Notes: generated from the sequence alone by a model not told the origin. 64,000 nucleotides of DNA from Sulfopaludibacter sp035606355 (GCA_035606355.1 DATNFO010000015.1:1-64000); one strand, 5' to 3'. Positions 1-8,989 are shown, counted from the first letter of the stretch. Program-made: numbers and translations.

Positions 1-1323
1 CGTATTTTCCAGGTTGAAAACCGCGTCGGCGATAGCTCGCCGGTCTGCCGGCGCAGCGTACGGCTCCGCTAAACGCTCGAACTTCGCAAAAGCCATATCC
101 CATGTCATTGGGTGCGTGAAGAAGCCCGGATAATCCCGCACCTCCTTAACCAACGTCCGGCCGTCGCGCAGGCCAATCCCGATCCGGCATGGCATCTCAT
201 TCGGGAAGCGTTCTGAATAGCTTAGATTGGGTTTTACGGTAACCCGCCGCAGCATGTCTTGCACATCGGATCGGCGGATACGATCGCCTCGGTATTGCTC
301 CGGCATTACCGTGTCATCCAGCACAGCTACCGCGAGAATATACGGAAGGCTGTGGTCGGCCTGCTCCTTAGTGGTGATATCTGCGGTCTTGTCACCTTCA
401 TCACCGCCGCCGATGATGTTATAGGCGACATCGAACGTTTCGACGTTGATCTGTTCCACCTCGTCCGCGCCAATGTGATGACGCTCTTTCAGCTCCAGCA
501 CGCCTTCGATGGCCGTTTGGGAATGGATCTCGGCGTTGTACTTCTTCAAGATCGTGCGTTTCACACGCTCGAGGTCTTCACGGGACCAGTCGATCTCAAA
601 CAAGCCAGTGATGGCGTCCATCAGTCCCTTCTCGCCTTCGATGACCTCCAACGGGCCTGTGATTCCCAGGCGCGCCAGGAATACGATCGCTGTTGAGCAC
701 GCAGCCATATGGGGATAGGCGAGACCTTTCCAGTGCGAAAGCTTACCGGTCCGGGTGACGCGGAGCGCGTTTAACGCGGTGCCGCTGATTGCGATCGCGT
801 TGGCGGCTTTACAGGCATCAAGCCTCAAGACGCGTGCGACTCCGGCAGCGACGGCATAGGCGCCTTGGACAGTGTGATCGAACCCCGCTGCACGTACGGG
901 AGCCACATCGCACAGCCGGCACTGAACCTGGTATGCGACAGCAAGAGCCGTCATCAGATCGCGGCCGCTTGCGCGCGCGTACTCGGCGGCTGCCAAAACG
1001 GGGGCCAAATTGTCGCTGGGATGGCAGGTTTCACCCTTTGCCAGATAGCTGTCGTTGAAATCCAGGTACCGGACGGCGGCGCCATTGTGCAACACGGCAT
1101 GTTCGGGACACGCCCGTCCACCGGCGAGCAGGGTACATTTGCCACCAGTGTCAAATTCGGTAATGTTCTTGCGAATGATCTGCGTTGGTTCGCCTTCTAT
1201 TGCGCCGATACCACAGCCCAGAGCGTCCAGAATCCGTATCTTGAGTTGCTCGCGCGCCGTTTCCAAAAGATCGTCGTACGTCGCACTAACGGCAAATTGG
1301 GCTAGTCGTTCGACTGCGGTCAT
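1..1323 (-). CDS. MmgE/PrpD family protein (2-methylcitrate dehydratase-like), 3' end outside window
   Basis: Reading the minus strand from the ATG at 1323 gives 441 uninterrupted codons that run off the window edge. The product begins MTAVERLAQFAVSATYDDL and contains LDALGCGIGA, a DFNDSYL segment followed by GETCHPSDNLAPVLAAAEYA, then FDHTVQGAYAVAAGVARVL and KGLAYPHMAACSTA. These are the conserved blocks of the all-helical first domain of the MmgE/PrpD family. The later part, containing YNAEIHSQ and DHSLPYILAVA, matches the lid domain. PrpD dehydrates 2-methylcitrate in the propionate pathway, but many family members have other or unknown substrates and no prp neighbour is visible. A GGAG lies about eight bases before the start codon. 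The usual length is about 450-480 residues, so little is missing. Family assignment is firm; substrate is unknown. Confidence 0.9.
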   Translation of the reverse strand, partial: MTAVERLAQFAVSATYDDLLETAREQLKIRILDALGCGIGAIEGEPTQIIRKNITEFDTGGKCTLLAGGRACPEHAVLHNGAAVRYLDFNDSYLAKGETCHPSDNLAPVLAAAEYARASGRDLMTALAVAYQVQCRLCDVAPVRAAGFDHTVQGAYAVAAGVARVLRLDACKAANAIAISGTALNALRVTRTGKLSHWKGLAYPHMAACSTAIVFLARLGITGPLEVIEGEKGLMDAITGLFEIDWSREDLERVKRTILKKYNAEIHSQTAIEGVLELKERHHIGADEVEQINVETFDVAYNIIGGGDEGDKTADITTKEQADHSLPYILAVAVLDDTVMPEQYRGDRIRRSDVQDMLRRVTVKPNLSYSERFPNEMPCRIGIGLRDGRTLVKEVRDYPGFFTHPMTWDMAFAKFERLAEPYAAPADRRAIADAVFNLENT

Positions 1324-1443
1324 CGAAAGTCTCCGGGACCATCAGCCCCAATGTGACGGAAAAACGATACTCGTGAAATAGTTCATTTGTCATGTCCGGC
1401 GTTCAGAACGTCATGGTGACGCAAGTTCCACGACGAAGTAGAA

Positions 1444-2065
1444 TTCACTTGAACTCGGCGGGTGTTCGCGACGACCTGCCAAGGCCCGAAGTGTGTTTTC
1501 AGTTGGCCCTGGCTCTGCGGGATCAGGTGGCGGATCTGGAGCGGCGGACGTGCGCTTCATTCAGGTGGACGAACCTGCCCTGCGCGAGGGATTGCCGCTT
1601 CGCGAATCGGAGCGCGCCGGCTATCTTACCTGGGCGGTCGATGCCTTCCGCCTGGCAACCGCGGGTGCCTTGGATGAAACGCAGATCCACACGCATATGT
1701 GCTTTGCCGATTTCGGCGAGATTCTCGACGCAGTGGTGCGCATGGACGCAGATGTGATTTCCATGGAGGCAGCCCGGTCTCAGATGGAACTGCTGGAAGC
1801 CTTCGCGGGCCAAGCATATCCCAACGACATCGGACCGGGCATTTATGATATCCACTCGCTGCGCGTGCCGAGTGTCGAAGAGATTGAAGCTCTGATCAAA
1901 AAGGCATTGGGCGTTTTTCGGCTCGAACAACTCTGGGTAAATCCTGATTGCGGGCTGAAGACACGCCATTGGGAGGAGGTGCGCCCCGCACTCCAGAATA
2001 TGGTAGCTGCTGCGCGCCTGGTACGCGAGGCAACCCGAGCGCCTCGGAGTGCTGCAAAAAGATAG
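1444..2065 (+). pseudogene. metE: metE remnant (C-terminal part of cobalamin-independent methionine synthase)
   Basis: Only about the last 200 residues of a roughly 750-residue MetE are present. Similarity begins near LNSAGVRDDLPRPEVCFQ and continues through ALALRDQVADLE. The frame then shifts by one near 1541: restoring one G gives the expected DLEAADVRFIQVDEPALREG. The second frame continues to the end with the zinc-binding region intact. HTHMC supplies the His and Cys, the Glu lies in DVISMEAARS, and the last Cys lies in VNPDCGLKTR. The N-terminal domain and the first half of the catalytic barrel are absent and nothing upstream resembles them. It cannot make a working enzyme and I call it a decayed fragment. 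The alternative of a short stand-alone 'core' MetE is unlikely because those are over 300 residues and not frameshifted. Confidence 0.85.
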
Positions 2066-2069
2066 GCAA

Positions 2070-3050
2070 ATGACGTTCTTACTCGAACCGGCACCACCAT
2101 TTCGCCTGGACCTTACGGCTTGGGCGATTCGCCGCCGCCCGGAAAATCTCATGGACCGGTGGGATGGAAAATCGTATCGGCGTGTCCTGGCGATTGATGG
2201 CGATGCGGTGCAAGTGACGGTTACGCAATCCGGAGGAAAAACAAAACCCCAACTCCATGTGGTTGCAGCCGCCGCGGGGCGGCACGCTCCCAAAACAGCA
2301 AGCATCCGCGCGGCAATTGAACGGCTGCTCGGAACTTGCGTAGACCTGCGGCTGTTCTACCGCTTAGCAGCGGGCGAGCCGCGATTGCACCAACTCGCCG
2401 CCCCGTTTCGCGGTCTCAAGCCGCCGCGCTTCCCAACCGTATTCGAAGCGCTGCTCAATGGCATCGCGTGCCAGCAACTCAGCCTGGCGGTAGGCATTAC
2501 GTTACTGAATCGCCTATCGGCTGCACGTGGTCTCAGTTTTGCGGATGCGGACGGGGTTCAGTATGCTTTTCCGCGCCCAGTGGATCTGGCGGCGATGAGA
2601 ATTGAAGACCTCCATCCGCTGGGGTTCAGCCGGAACAAGAGCCGCGCAATCATCGAAACGGCTTCCCGCGTGGCGGAGGGGCGCTTGGATTTGGAGAGTT
2701 TCGCGAATCTGGCGGACAAGGAAGCTGTGGCGCGCCTGCTTGAACTGCGCGGTGTAGGCCGCTGGACCGCCGAGTACGTTCTCCTCCGCGGCTTGGGACG
2801 AACCAATTTCTTCCCCGGCGACGATGTTGGCGCGCGTAACAACCTCGCGCGCTGGCTGCACCTGCGCAAGCCTCTCGACTATGACCGCGTCGGCGACGTT
2901 CTCCGTAAATGGAAGCCGTTCGCCGGCTTGATTTACTTCCACCTGCTCCTCAGCGGCCTCGAACACTCGGACAAACTGGCCGCTGATGCATCGGCGGCCG
3001 ATAGACTTACATCCCGCCGTTATGGCGCACCACGGGTAACAGGCAAGTAA
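2070..3050 (+). CDS. AlkA-type DNA-3-methyladenine glycosylase (HhH-GPD superfamily)
   Basis: The 326-residue product excises alkylated bases in base-excision repair. Residues about 225-240 form the helix-hairpin-helix (LLELRGVGRWTAEYVLL). This is followed by FFPGDDVGARNN, where Asp252 matches the catalytic aspartate of the HhH-GPD fold (AlkA Asp238). The region around FPTVFEALLNGIACQQLS at 121-138 is the usual start of the glycosylase core, and the first 110 residues form an AlkA-like N-terminal domain. I chose the ATG at 2070 because GATAGG sits just upstream; an in-frame GTG at 2049 would overlap the end of the metE remnant. The 3' end overlaps the convergent histidine-kinase gene by 44 bp. 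Family is confident; exact base preference is not determinable. Confidence 0.9.
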   Translation: MTFLLEPAPPFRLDLTAWAIRRRPENLMDRWDGKSYRRVLAIDGDAVQVTVTQSGGKTKPQLHVVAAAAGRHAPKTASIRAAIERLLGTCVDLRLFYRLAAGEPRLHQLAAPFRGLKPPRFPTVFEALLNGIACQQLSLAVGITLLNRLSAARGLSFADADGVQYAFPRPVDLAAMRIEDLHPLGFSRNKSRAIIETASRVAEGRLDLESFANLADKEAVARLLELRGVGRWTAEYVLLRGLGRTNFFPGDDVGARNNLARWLHLRKPLDYDRVGDVLRKWKPFAGLIYFHLLLSGLEHSDKLAADASAADRLTSRRYGAPRVTGK

Positions 3051-5049
3051 AAGCAGCACCCTCTCCTGGCTGGCTGGATACACGAATCGAACCGCTGTGA
3101 GCGTGCACAATGCCCTGCACAGCCGAAAGACCAAGGCCGCGGCCGATAAATTTCGTGGTGAAGAACGGGTCGAAGATCCGGGACCGGATCGCGTCGTCAA
3201 TGCCGCACCCTGTATCGGCCACCCGCAGATAGACGAATTCGCCGGACGAGTCTGGGCCGTCCCCGCTACCGCCGCAAGCCTCGGGATCGATGGCGTCGAA
3301 TCCCGTGGTCACTGTGACTTGCCCCGGAGCATCGCCGATGGCTTCCAGTGCATTCAGATATAAATTCCCGACCATTTGCCGGATTTGATGCCGGTCTGCC
3401 TCCACGCACGGCAGTCCGGAAGCAAGGTCGCTACGTAGTTGAATACTCGCCGGTATGGAATCGGTAACGTCTTTTAGAAAATCATCGGCAAGCCGCGAAA
3501 GATCGACAAATTCATTGAAGAAGCGGCCCTTGCCGGAATACGCTAGCATCTGCGAAACGAGTGTCGCCGCTCGCTCACTGGATGAGATGACGTTCTGGAT
3601 CAAGGGCGTTGCGGGATGCCCGTCGGCAACGGTGTCCAGGGCAATGCTGGCGTTCCCAAGTATGCTGGTCAGCAAATTGTTGAAATCGTGAGCCAAGCCT
3701 CCGGCCAGCACGCCGAGCGCCTCCGCTTTCGCGGCTTGACTCCGCTGTTGTTCACGCCGGACGCGTTCCGTGATGTCAACGCCAAGACCTACGATGTGTC
3801 CCAGGCTGCCAGCCTCGTTTCGCACCGGAAATGCCAGGTCCCTGATCCAGGAGATCGCTCCATCCGGCCGAATGATGCGGTACCCTTCCTCAACCTTAAT
3901 GCCGCGGAATGCACGGTCGCGAAACGCGGTCACGCGATATCGATCGCTGGGGTGAACCGTATCGAGAAAGGAACTTGCGTCGCTCAAAAGAGCCTCGCCG
4001 GTGCGTCCCCAGATCAGCTCACAAGCGGGGCTGATGTACACGAGACGTTTCGAAGCCGGGTCCCCGATCCACAGGACCTCACCGATATTCTGGGCGACGC
4101 GCCAGAACATTTCCTCGCTTCGCCTCAGATCGGTCTCACGCCGCTTCCGATAAAGGAATTGGCCAATCTGACTTCCGAGGACGGCGAACACTTCCAGCAA
4201 CTGGGGGTCCTTGCCCCAGACTGCGCGGCTGAAGAACTCCATTACGCCGAAAATTTCGCCGCCTGCCGTAATCGGGAAGGCAAAGGCTCCGTGGAGACCG
4301 TCTTGCGCGGCGGCTTGCGCTCTGGGGAAATTCCCATCGAGGGTGACATCGGAAATCCAAGCCGGCTTCCTGTCCGCCCACACGCGCCCGGGCAGGCCGA
4401 CGCCCGGCGGGAACCCGGTTTCACGGACAGCGGCTTCGACTGCTGGAAAGTCACTGCCTGAACCAGGCCAGACTGCGGTTACGTGCAAAGCTCGCGACTC
4501 GCTGTCAATTTCCCAAAACAAACCCATGCTCAACCCGAGAATCTCTCCAATCTCGCCCAGGATGGCGCGGCAGGCGCTCCCGGCGGACTCCGCATCGGCC
4601 AGTATCCGAGTGATGGCATCGCGTGCGGCGATTCTCCGATCTGACGTCCATCGTTCCGAGATGTCTTGCACGATGCCGGAGTGGCCTGCAAGCGCGCCCG
4701 AACTGCACTCCACCGGCACAGTGCGTACTTCAATCCAACGCGAAGCTGAATCCGGGCGGCAGACGCGAAATATTCCCGAGTATTCGAGACCCGCCCTCGA
4801 TGACCAACTTTCCATTACCCCATTCGGATTCTCAACACCCAGGGCTTGCGCCCACGGCTGTCCGCTCGCGCCTACATCGGACTGGCAAATGGCCTTGGCG
4901 TGTGGGTTCATGTACGTGCAGCAGCCCTCCGGGTCGGTTATGAACAGGCCCGCCGGCGACCAATTAACGAGCAGGCTGAACTGGTCCAGTTCTTTTGCAA
5001 CTGGATCGGCCGACAACGGAGTTGCTGCTCTTACGCTCTTAGCGCCCAT
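3007..5049 (-). CDS. PAS-GAF-PAS hybrid-less sensor histidine kinase (HDFNN type)
   Basis: A soluble 680-residue sensor kinase without membrane helices. In order it has a PAS domain (about 20-133, ending VQDISERW), a GAF domain (about 150-295), and a second PAS with PAC motif (about 310-425, ending GLGVDITERV). Then come the phospho-acceptor region LAHDFNNLLTSILGNAS with His454, and an HATPase_c domain with an N box (QMVGNLYLNALEAI), DTGCGI, FFTTKF and GRGLGLS. It should autophosphorylate in response to a cytoplasmic signal and pass phosphate to a receiver. The longest frame starts at 5151, but the ATG at 5049 has GGAGCGG upstream and leaves only an 11-bp overlap with the preceding receiver gene, so I prefer it. 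It is the last gene of a three-gene minus-strand operon with the two receivers at 5039-5943. No output domain is present, so the target is unknown. Confidence 0.9.
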   Translation of the reverse strand: MGAKSVRAATPLSADPVAKELDQFSLLVNWSPAGLFITDPEGCCTYMNPHAKAICQSDVGASGQPWAQALGVENPNGVMESWSSRAGLEYSGIFRVCRPDSASRWIEVRTVPVECSSGALAGHSGIVQDISERWTSDRRIAARDAITRILADAESAGSACRAILGEIGEILGLSMGLFWEIDSESRALHVTAVWPGSGSDFPAVEAAVRETGFPPGVGLPGRVWADRKPAWISDVTLDGNFPRAQAAAQDGLHGAFAFPITAGGEIFGVMEFFSRAVWGKDPQLLEVFAVLGSQIGQFLYRKRRETDLRRSEEMFWRVAQNIGEVLWIGDPASKRLVYISPACELIWGRTGEALLSDASSFLDTVHPSDRYRVTAFRDRAFRGIKVEEGYRIIRPDGAISWIRDLAFPVRNEAGSLGHIVGLGVDITERVRREQQRSQAAKAEALGVLAGGLAHDFNNLLTSILGNASIALDTVADGHPATPLIQNVISSSERAATLVSQMLAYSGKGRFFNEFVDLSRLADDFLKDVTDSIPASIQLRSDLASGLPCVEADRHQIRQMVGNLYLNALEAIGDAPGQVTVTTGFDAIDPEACGGSGDGPDSSGEFVYLRVADTGCGIDDAIRSRIFDPFFTTKFIGRGLGLSAVQGIVHAHSGSIRVSSQPGEGAAFTCLLPVVRHNGGM

Positions 5050-5542
5050 GGCCGATGCACCGCTCCGGAGGGCCGATTGCGGACTTGCGCCGGGACGTCG
5101 CACGTTCGCTGGTCCCCGGAGGGCGTTTCGGTAGCCAGTCGGACGTGTCAAGTGCGTGGCCTATTACGCGGATCACTTCGTCGCGCGCAAATGGCTTCGC
5201 CAGCACATCGAAGCCGCACAGGTTCAATACCTCTGCCCACAGCCGTTCGTCGGCGAGCCGCGAAACAACAATCAGCAAGGGCGGATTAGGAACCTGATCA
5301 AGGGAGGACAGAACATCTCTCCAGGTTCCATCCGGCAGATCGCCCTCACTAACCACTACGCTAGGGAGCTTCGAGTGAATCACCGGTTTCGCCGCTTGCC
5401 AGCGTTGACTGGTCTGCAGCGGGCACGCGAAATCCGTCAGGGCTTCACGCAGGAAATGTTCATCTTCCCGGTATTGGCTGATGAGCAGGATAGGCCCGGA
5501 CCGGCGGCGCACCCCAATCGGATTCTCTGACGTGATTCGCAT
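5039..5542 (-). CDS. Degenerate (phosphorylation-site-lacking) receiver-domain protein
   Basis: The 167 residues fold like a CheY receiver: GPILLISQYREDEHFLREAL as the first strand and helix, PSVVVSEGDLPDG as the strand carrying the usual acceptor, PPLLIVVSRLADE, and FDVLAKPFARDEVI with the conserved Lys116. The phospho-acceptor aspartate is replaced: the position four residues before the conserved Pro70 is Glu66. The acidic pair after the first strand is also lost (ISQYRED instead of VDDE). A glutamate here can mimic phosphorylation, so the protein may be locked on or may serve as a docking partner. About 40 extra residues follow the domain and are basic and unstructured-looking. It lies 14 bp after a normal receiver and overlaps the kinase start by 11 bp, so the three are very likely co-transcribed and work together. 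Confidence 0.8.
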   Translation of the reverse strand: MRITSENPIGVRRRSGPILLISQYREDEHFLREALTDFACPLQTSQRWQAAKPVIHSKLPSVVVSEGDLPDGTWRDVLSSLDQVPNPPLLIVVSRLADERLWAEVLNLCGFDVLAKPFARDEVIRVIGHALDTSDWLPKRPPGTSERATSRRKSAIGPPERCIGHGR

Positions 5543-5556
5543 TGCAGCCCGCCTAA

Positions 5557-5943
5557 CTAATGGGACCGCGCGCCCTGGACCCTGAGTCGCGCTTCACTCT
5601 GTGACAGGATCTCGGCAACCCTGGAAAGCAACGTGTCAGGAGTGAACGGCTTCTGCAGATAGGATACTTCCGGGTCCAGCATATCTGCGGTATACCCGCT
5701 CATGAAGAGCACACTCGCTTCGGGGTGATGCGCTTTGAACGCACGGGATAGTTCCAAGCCCCCGATCCTTGGCATTACAATGTCCGTGATTAACAGGTGA
5801 ATGGGTCCCGTGTGGTGACGGGACAGCAAGATCCCCTCGTAACCGTCTCCGGCTTCCAAAACGGAGTATCCTGCCTGCCGCAATGCCGCGCATAACAGAT
5901 TGCGGACTACGTCCGTGTCGTCGGCGAACAGAATCGTATACAT
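5557..5943 (-). CDS. CheY-like single-domain response regulator
   Basis: A complete 128-residue receiver with no output domain. All active-site residues are visible: the acidic pair Asp8-Asp9 (LFADDTD), acceptor Asp54 (LLITDIVMP), Ser82 (VLFMSGYTADML) and Lys98 (YLQKPF). The motif style, MSGYT and a KPF followed by LLSRVAEIL, is typical of receivers paired with HDFNN-type kinases such as the one at 3007-5049. It is the first gene of the operon, 14 bp upstream of the degenerate receiver. Phosphotransfer from that kinase to this protein, with a protein-protein output, is the simplest model but is inferred. The upstream 290 bp separate it from the divergent sigma-factor gene and presumably hold both promoters. 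Confidence 0.9.
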   Translation of the reverse strand: MYTILFADDTDVVRNLLCAALRQAGYSVLEAGDGYEGILLSRHHTGPIHLLITDIVMPRIGGLELSRAFKAHHPEASVLFMSGYTADMLDPEVSYLQKPFTPDTLLSRVAEILSQSEARLRVQGARSH

Positions 5944-6235
5944 TTCCCCTGAGCCTCCCGGAAAACCAAGGTTATCAGGGCACGCCTCAAGAAAAACTCA
6001 AATCGACGGGAGGGAGCGTCTGCAAATGCGCTCTCAAAGTGTGCGACCTCGTATTGAGATCGGAAGATTTGAGGCGCTTTTGAGGGCAGTGTCTTTATGC
6101 TGAAAATAAGCGGGATGCTAGGGAAGACTTTCGCACCATGCTGATCGCTTCGTGCAGCGATGGTGTGCTCGGCTAGCGGCGGCCATTGAATAGGCGGTGT
6201 GTGGCGACCGGCGTCCCACGGCGAGGGAACTCAAT

Positions 6236-7027
6236 ATGACGGCTTTTTGGAGTTCGATTGGAAGTGCTTGGTGTCGCTTGGCGCATCCGGCGCCGATGTG
6301 GCCGCGGCACGGGCACTATCAGTGTCCCAAATGCCTGCGTGTTTATACCGTGCCTTGGGAAAGTAACGACGCGAACGGAGCGCGCCGCCGGAGACGACCC
6401 CGCCCTACACCAGGCCAGAGTATGACAAGCGCTGCAAAGACATCGGCCCTCCGTGCCGCTTCTGCAGACCCGGACGGTTCGATCCTGACCGCCAATCCGG
6501 CCCGTGGCGCGCATTCAGTCGAGTCGATTTGGCAGCATCGATGCCGGCTGTTGTGCGTCGCCCGGCGGATCCTCCGAAACGATGCGGACGCCGAGGATGC
6601 CGTTCAAGAGGCATACCTGAGCGCGCTTCGTCACTTCCGGAAATTCGAAGGAAGATCCAGCATCTTGACCTGGCTGACCACCATCGTTGTCAACCAAGCG
6701 CTCAGTCAACTGCGGGTGAGGCGCGTCCAGCCCATGTTTCAAACAATATCGGCCTGCGACACCGCCGAGGCGGTTGTCTGCATATCGGAGGGTCAGAATC
6801 CGGAACAACAAGCCCTGCGAACGGAGGTGATTGGCAAACTGCGTTCCGCATTACTGGGCATCCCGGAGAAGTATCGAACCGTGATCCAACTCCGGCAATT
6901 GGAAGGGGCGAGCATCAACGAAACGGCGCGCCGTCTGGGCGTGACTGAGGAATGCATCAAAACCCGACTTCACCGTGCAAATCATCTGTTGAGTCGAAAC
7001 TATCGCGGAGATGCTCGCGGACGGTGA
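6236..7027 (+). CDS. ECF-type RNA polymerase sigma factor with N-terminal CxxC extension
   Basis: A 263-residue protein whose C-terminal 170 residues are a group-4 (ECF) sigma factor. Region 2 reads RRILRNDADAEDAVQEAYLSALRHF and then SSILTWLTTIVVNQAL. Region 4 carries IPEKYRTVIQLRQLEGASINETARRLGVTEECIKTRLHRA. The first 80 residues are unusual: they include HYQCPKCLRVYTVPWE, a CxxC pair that could be half of a zinc ribbon, then an Arg/Pro-rich linker. The ATG at 6236 has GAGGG upstream. A shorter form from the ATG at 6422 (MTSAAKTSALR) would drop the extension. No anti-sigma factor gene follows; the next gene is a sensor kinase. The regulon is unknown. Confidence 0.88.
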   Translation: MTAFWSSIGSAWCRLAHPAPMWPRHGHYQCPKCLRVYTVPWESNDANGARRRRRPRPTPGQSMTSAAKTSALRAASADPDGSILTANPARGAHSVESIWQHRCRLLCVARRILRNDADAEDAVQEAYLSALRHFRKFEGRSSILTWLTTIVVNQALSQLRVRRVQPMFQTISACDTAEAVVCISEGQNPEQQALRTEVIGKLRSALLGIPEKYRTVIQLRQLEGASINETARRLGVTEECIKTRLHRANHLLSRNYRGDARGR

Positions 7028-7324
7028 TCGATTCCGACCGCTTGGCCGCCGTGCCGGCCGCATCCGTAAACCGGCTGATCCATCGACATGGCGATAGTCA
7101 TCCGCCGGAACAAATCCGCCGCGCAAAGCAAAACCGCACACGCGCAATGTCCACCATGTTTCGAGAACAACCTTCTCATTGTGGGAGGGCGTGATCGCGA
7201 TGCACTGCCGCTCGGCCTCGATCAGCACACGACATCTGTATCCACCGTACTGCTTTTACACGATCGCTGGGCGCATGAGCGCCGTGGTGCTTGTGTCGAG
7301 CCTACAATATGGGGAGGAGTAGAA

Positions 7325-8950
7325 TTGCCTCCGACTTCCGAACGGAGTTCGGTCCCCGAAGCAGTAGACGCCGCTGTGAATCCCGGCGCGCATGACACCG
7401 GGGATCGAAGGCACGTGCGGCGCAAGTCTTTACCGGCTACCCTCGCCGAGTTTGCCCCGCGCGCTTTTGTTCTGACCGAACCCGACTCCCCCGGCCATTT
7501 TGCCGGCTACGCTAAGAGTATCCTGATCATCGGGCTGATCACATCTGCTGGATTATTAGTCAATCTCCGCAGTGCGCCAACAAATGCGGGTATGCTCTTT
7601 CTCGCGGGAGTAGTATTCGCCGCCCTCAAGTGGGGTTTCGGGCCAGCGCTCCTTTCGGCGATCCTCAGCACCTTCGTTCTTGATTACGTTTTCATCGGTC
7701 CCTACCTAAGCTTTGCAATCACCGACGTTTGGTACCTGATTACACTTATAACGATGATGGGCATCGGCATCTTGATTTCGGTGCTCGCCAGCGCAGCGCG
7801 AGAGCAAGCGCTGGCGGCCAAAAGGCGCGCCGCCGATACTACCGCTCTCTATTCCCTGACGCAATCGCTGAGTGCCGCCCGTGAAGTGGACCCGGTGCTC
7901 CGTGCCGCTGCCGAGCACATCGAGACAGCGTTCGGCTGCGCCGTGGCAATACTGCTGCCCGACGAGGGTGGGAAACTGATTGTTCGGTATCACAGTCCCG
8001 ATTTCGAACTGGATGGCAAGACGCATGGCAGGGCCGAACGTATCTTCCAGCAAGCTTTGCATGACCCCACCATCCGAAGCTGTGGTGTATTTCTGCCGTT
8101 AACATGCGGCGCACGAGTGCTTGGCGTGATGGCTTTGGCGCCTGTCGATACTTCGACGGAGGTCTCGGGCGCTAGCGAGCGCGTGCTGGAAGGAGTTGCA
8201 GGCCAAGTCGCGCTAGCCATCGAGCGTGCTGGCCTGGAGGAGAGGGCGCGCCAAGCGGAGGTCCTCGGCAAAGCGGAGGAATTGCAACGCACTCTACTGC
8301 ATTCGGTTTCGCACAGCCTCCGGACGCCGCTCGCCGCCATAGTGAGCGCTCTCGATCCTATCGCTGATCCCGATGCGGTGACCAATCAGGCCGCTATAGC
8401 TGAATTAGCAAGCATCGCACAAGGGGAGGCCCATCGCTTGGATCGGCTTGTCGGTAACTTGCTTGATCTGTCGCGTCTGGAAGCCGGAGCACTCAGGCTC
8501 AGAAGGGAGCCACATGATATTCAAGATATCGTTGGCACAGCGCTCGGTGAAATCGAACACACAGATGGGCTAATCGAGTCGATCGTGCATCCAGGGGTTC
8601 CGCTTGTCACGGTAGATTTTGTTCTGATGGTTCGCGTCTTAGTAAACTTGCTCGAAAACGCCCTGAAATACTCGCCGGCCGACCGCTCGGTCCGCCTTGA
8701 AGTTCGCGCGACCGGCAGCCAGATGGAGCTTCGGGTCTCGGACTCCGGCTGCGGGATTCCCGCTGCGGAACGGCAAAGAATTTTTCAAAGATTCTTTCGT
8801 CTAGCCGAAACCGCGAGCGCACCTGGTCTTGGCTTAGGCTTAGCCGTGTGCAAGGGTTTCATCGAAGCCCACAATGGTAAGATCTGGGTGGAGGAGCGAC
8901 CCGGGGGTGGTAGCGTCTTCTGCTTCACAATACCGTTGGTGCAGCAGTAG
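7325..8950 (+). CDS. KdpD-like sensor histidine kinase (DUF4118-GAF-HisKA-HATPase)
   Basis: Four closely spaced hydrophobic helices (about residues 60-150; ILIIGLITSAGLLVNL, GMLFLAGVVFAALKWGFG and following) make the DUF4118 membrane module of KdpD. Then come a GAF domain, the dimerisation box SVSHSLRTPLAAIVS with His330, and an HATPase_c domain (LLENALKYSP, DSGCGIP, LGLGLAVCKGF). The N-terminal KdpD nucleotide-binding and Usp domains are absent, so this is a short KdpD relative, not full KdpD. The frame is open from an ATG at 7088, but a TTG at 7325 is preceded by GGGGAGGAG at ideal distance and the conserved part starts soon after, so I prefer it (541 residues). The KdpE-like regulator follows 39 bp downstream and is the probable partner. 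No kdpFABC pump genes are nearby. Confidence 0.85.
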   Translation: MPPTSERSSVPEAVDAAVNPGAHDTGDRRHVRRKSLPATLAEFAPRAFVLTEPDSPGHFAGYAKSILIIGLITSAGLLVNLRSAPTNAGMLFLAGVVFAALKWGFGPALLSAILSTFVLDYVFIGPYLSFAITDVWYLITLITMMGIGILISVLASAAREQALAAKRRAADTTALYSLTQSLSAAREVDPVLRAAAEHIETAFGCAVAILLPDEGGKLIVRYHSPDFELDGKTHGRAERIFQQALHDPTIRSCGVFLPLTCGARVLGVMALAPVDTSTEVSGASERVLEGVAGQVALAIERAGLEERARQAEVLGKAEELQRTLLHSVSHSLRTPLAAIVSALDPIADPDAVTNQAAIAELASIAQGEAHRLDRLVGNLLDLSRLEAGALRLRREPHDIQDIVGTALGEIEHTDGLIESIVHPGVPLVTVDFVLMVRVLVNLLENALKYSPADRSVRLEVRATGSQMELRVSDSGCGIPAAERQRIFQRFFRLAETASAPGLGLGLAVCKGFIEAHNGKIWVEERPGGGSVFCFTIPLVQQ

Positions 8951-8989
8951 TGCCGGATTGATGCGGGTGTCGCTTCCCGCGAATATACA

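Noticed and set aside
259..1305. Plus-strand open frames of 145 and 146 codons at the window start
   Set aside because: They lie opposite the well-conserved MmgE/PrpD gene and have no family resemblance or ribosome-binding site; they are shadows of it.
1523..2305. 260-codon minus-strand frame across the metE remnant and the glycosylase start
   Set aside because: It mirrors the conserved plus-strand codons of the metE remnant and resembles nothing.
4211..5134. 307-codon plus-strand frame opposite the histidine kinase
   Set aside because: The minus strand holds clear PAS and GAF domains; the plus-strand product is Pro/Ser/Arg-rich and is a typical GC-rich shadow.
6130..6180. Hairpin with ATCGC/GCGAT arms between the receiver and sigma-factor genes as a riboswitch or terminator
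   Set aside because: The stem needs a six-base bulge, has no T tract and no recognisable riboswitch core; too weak to list.
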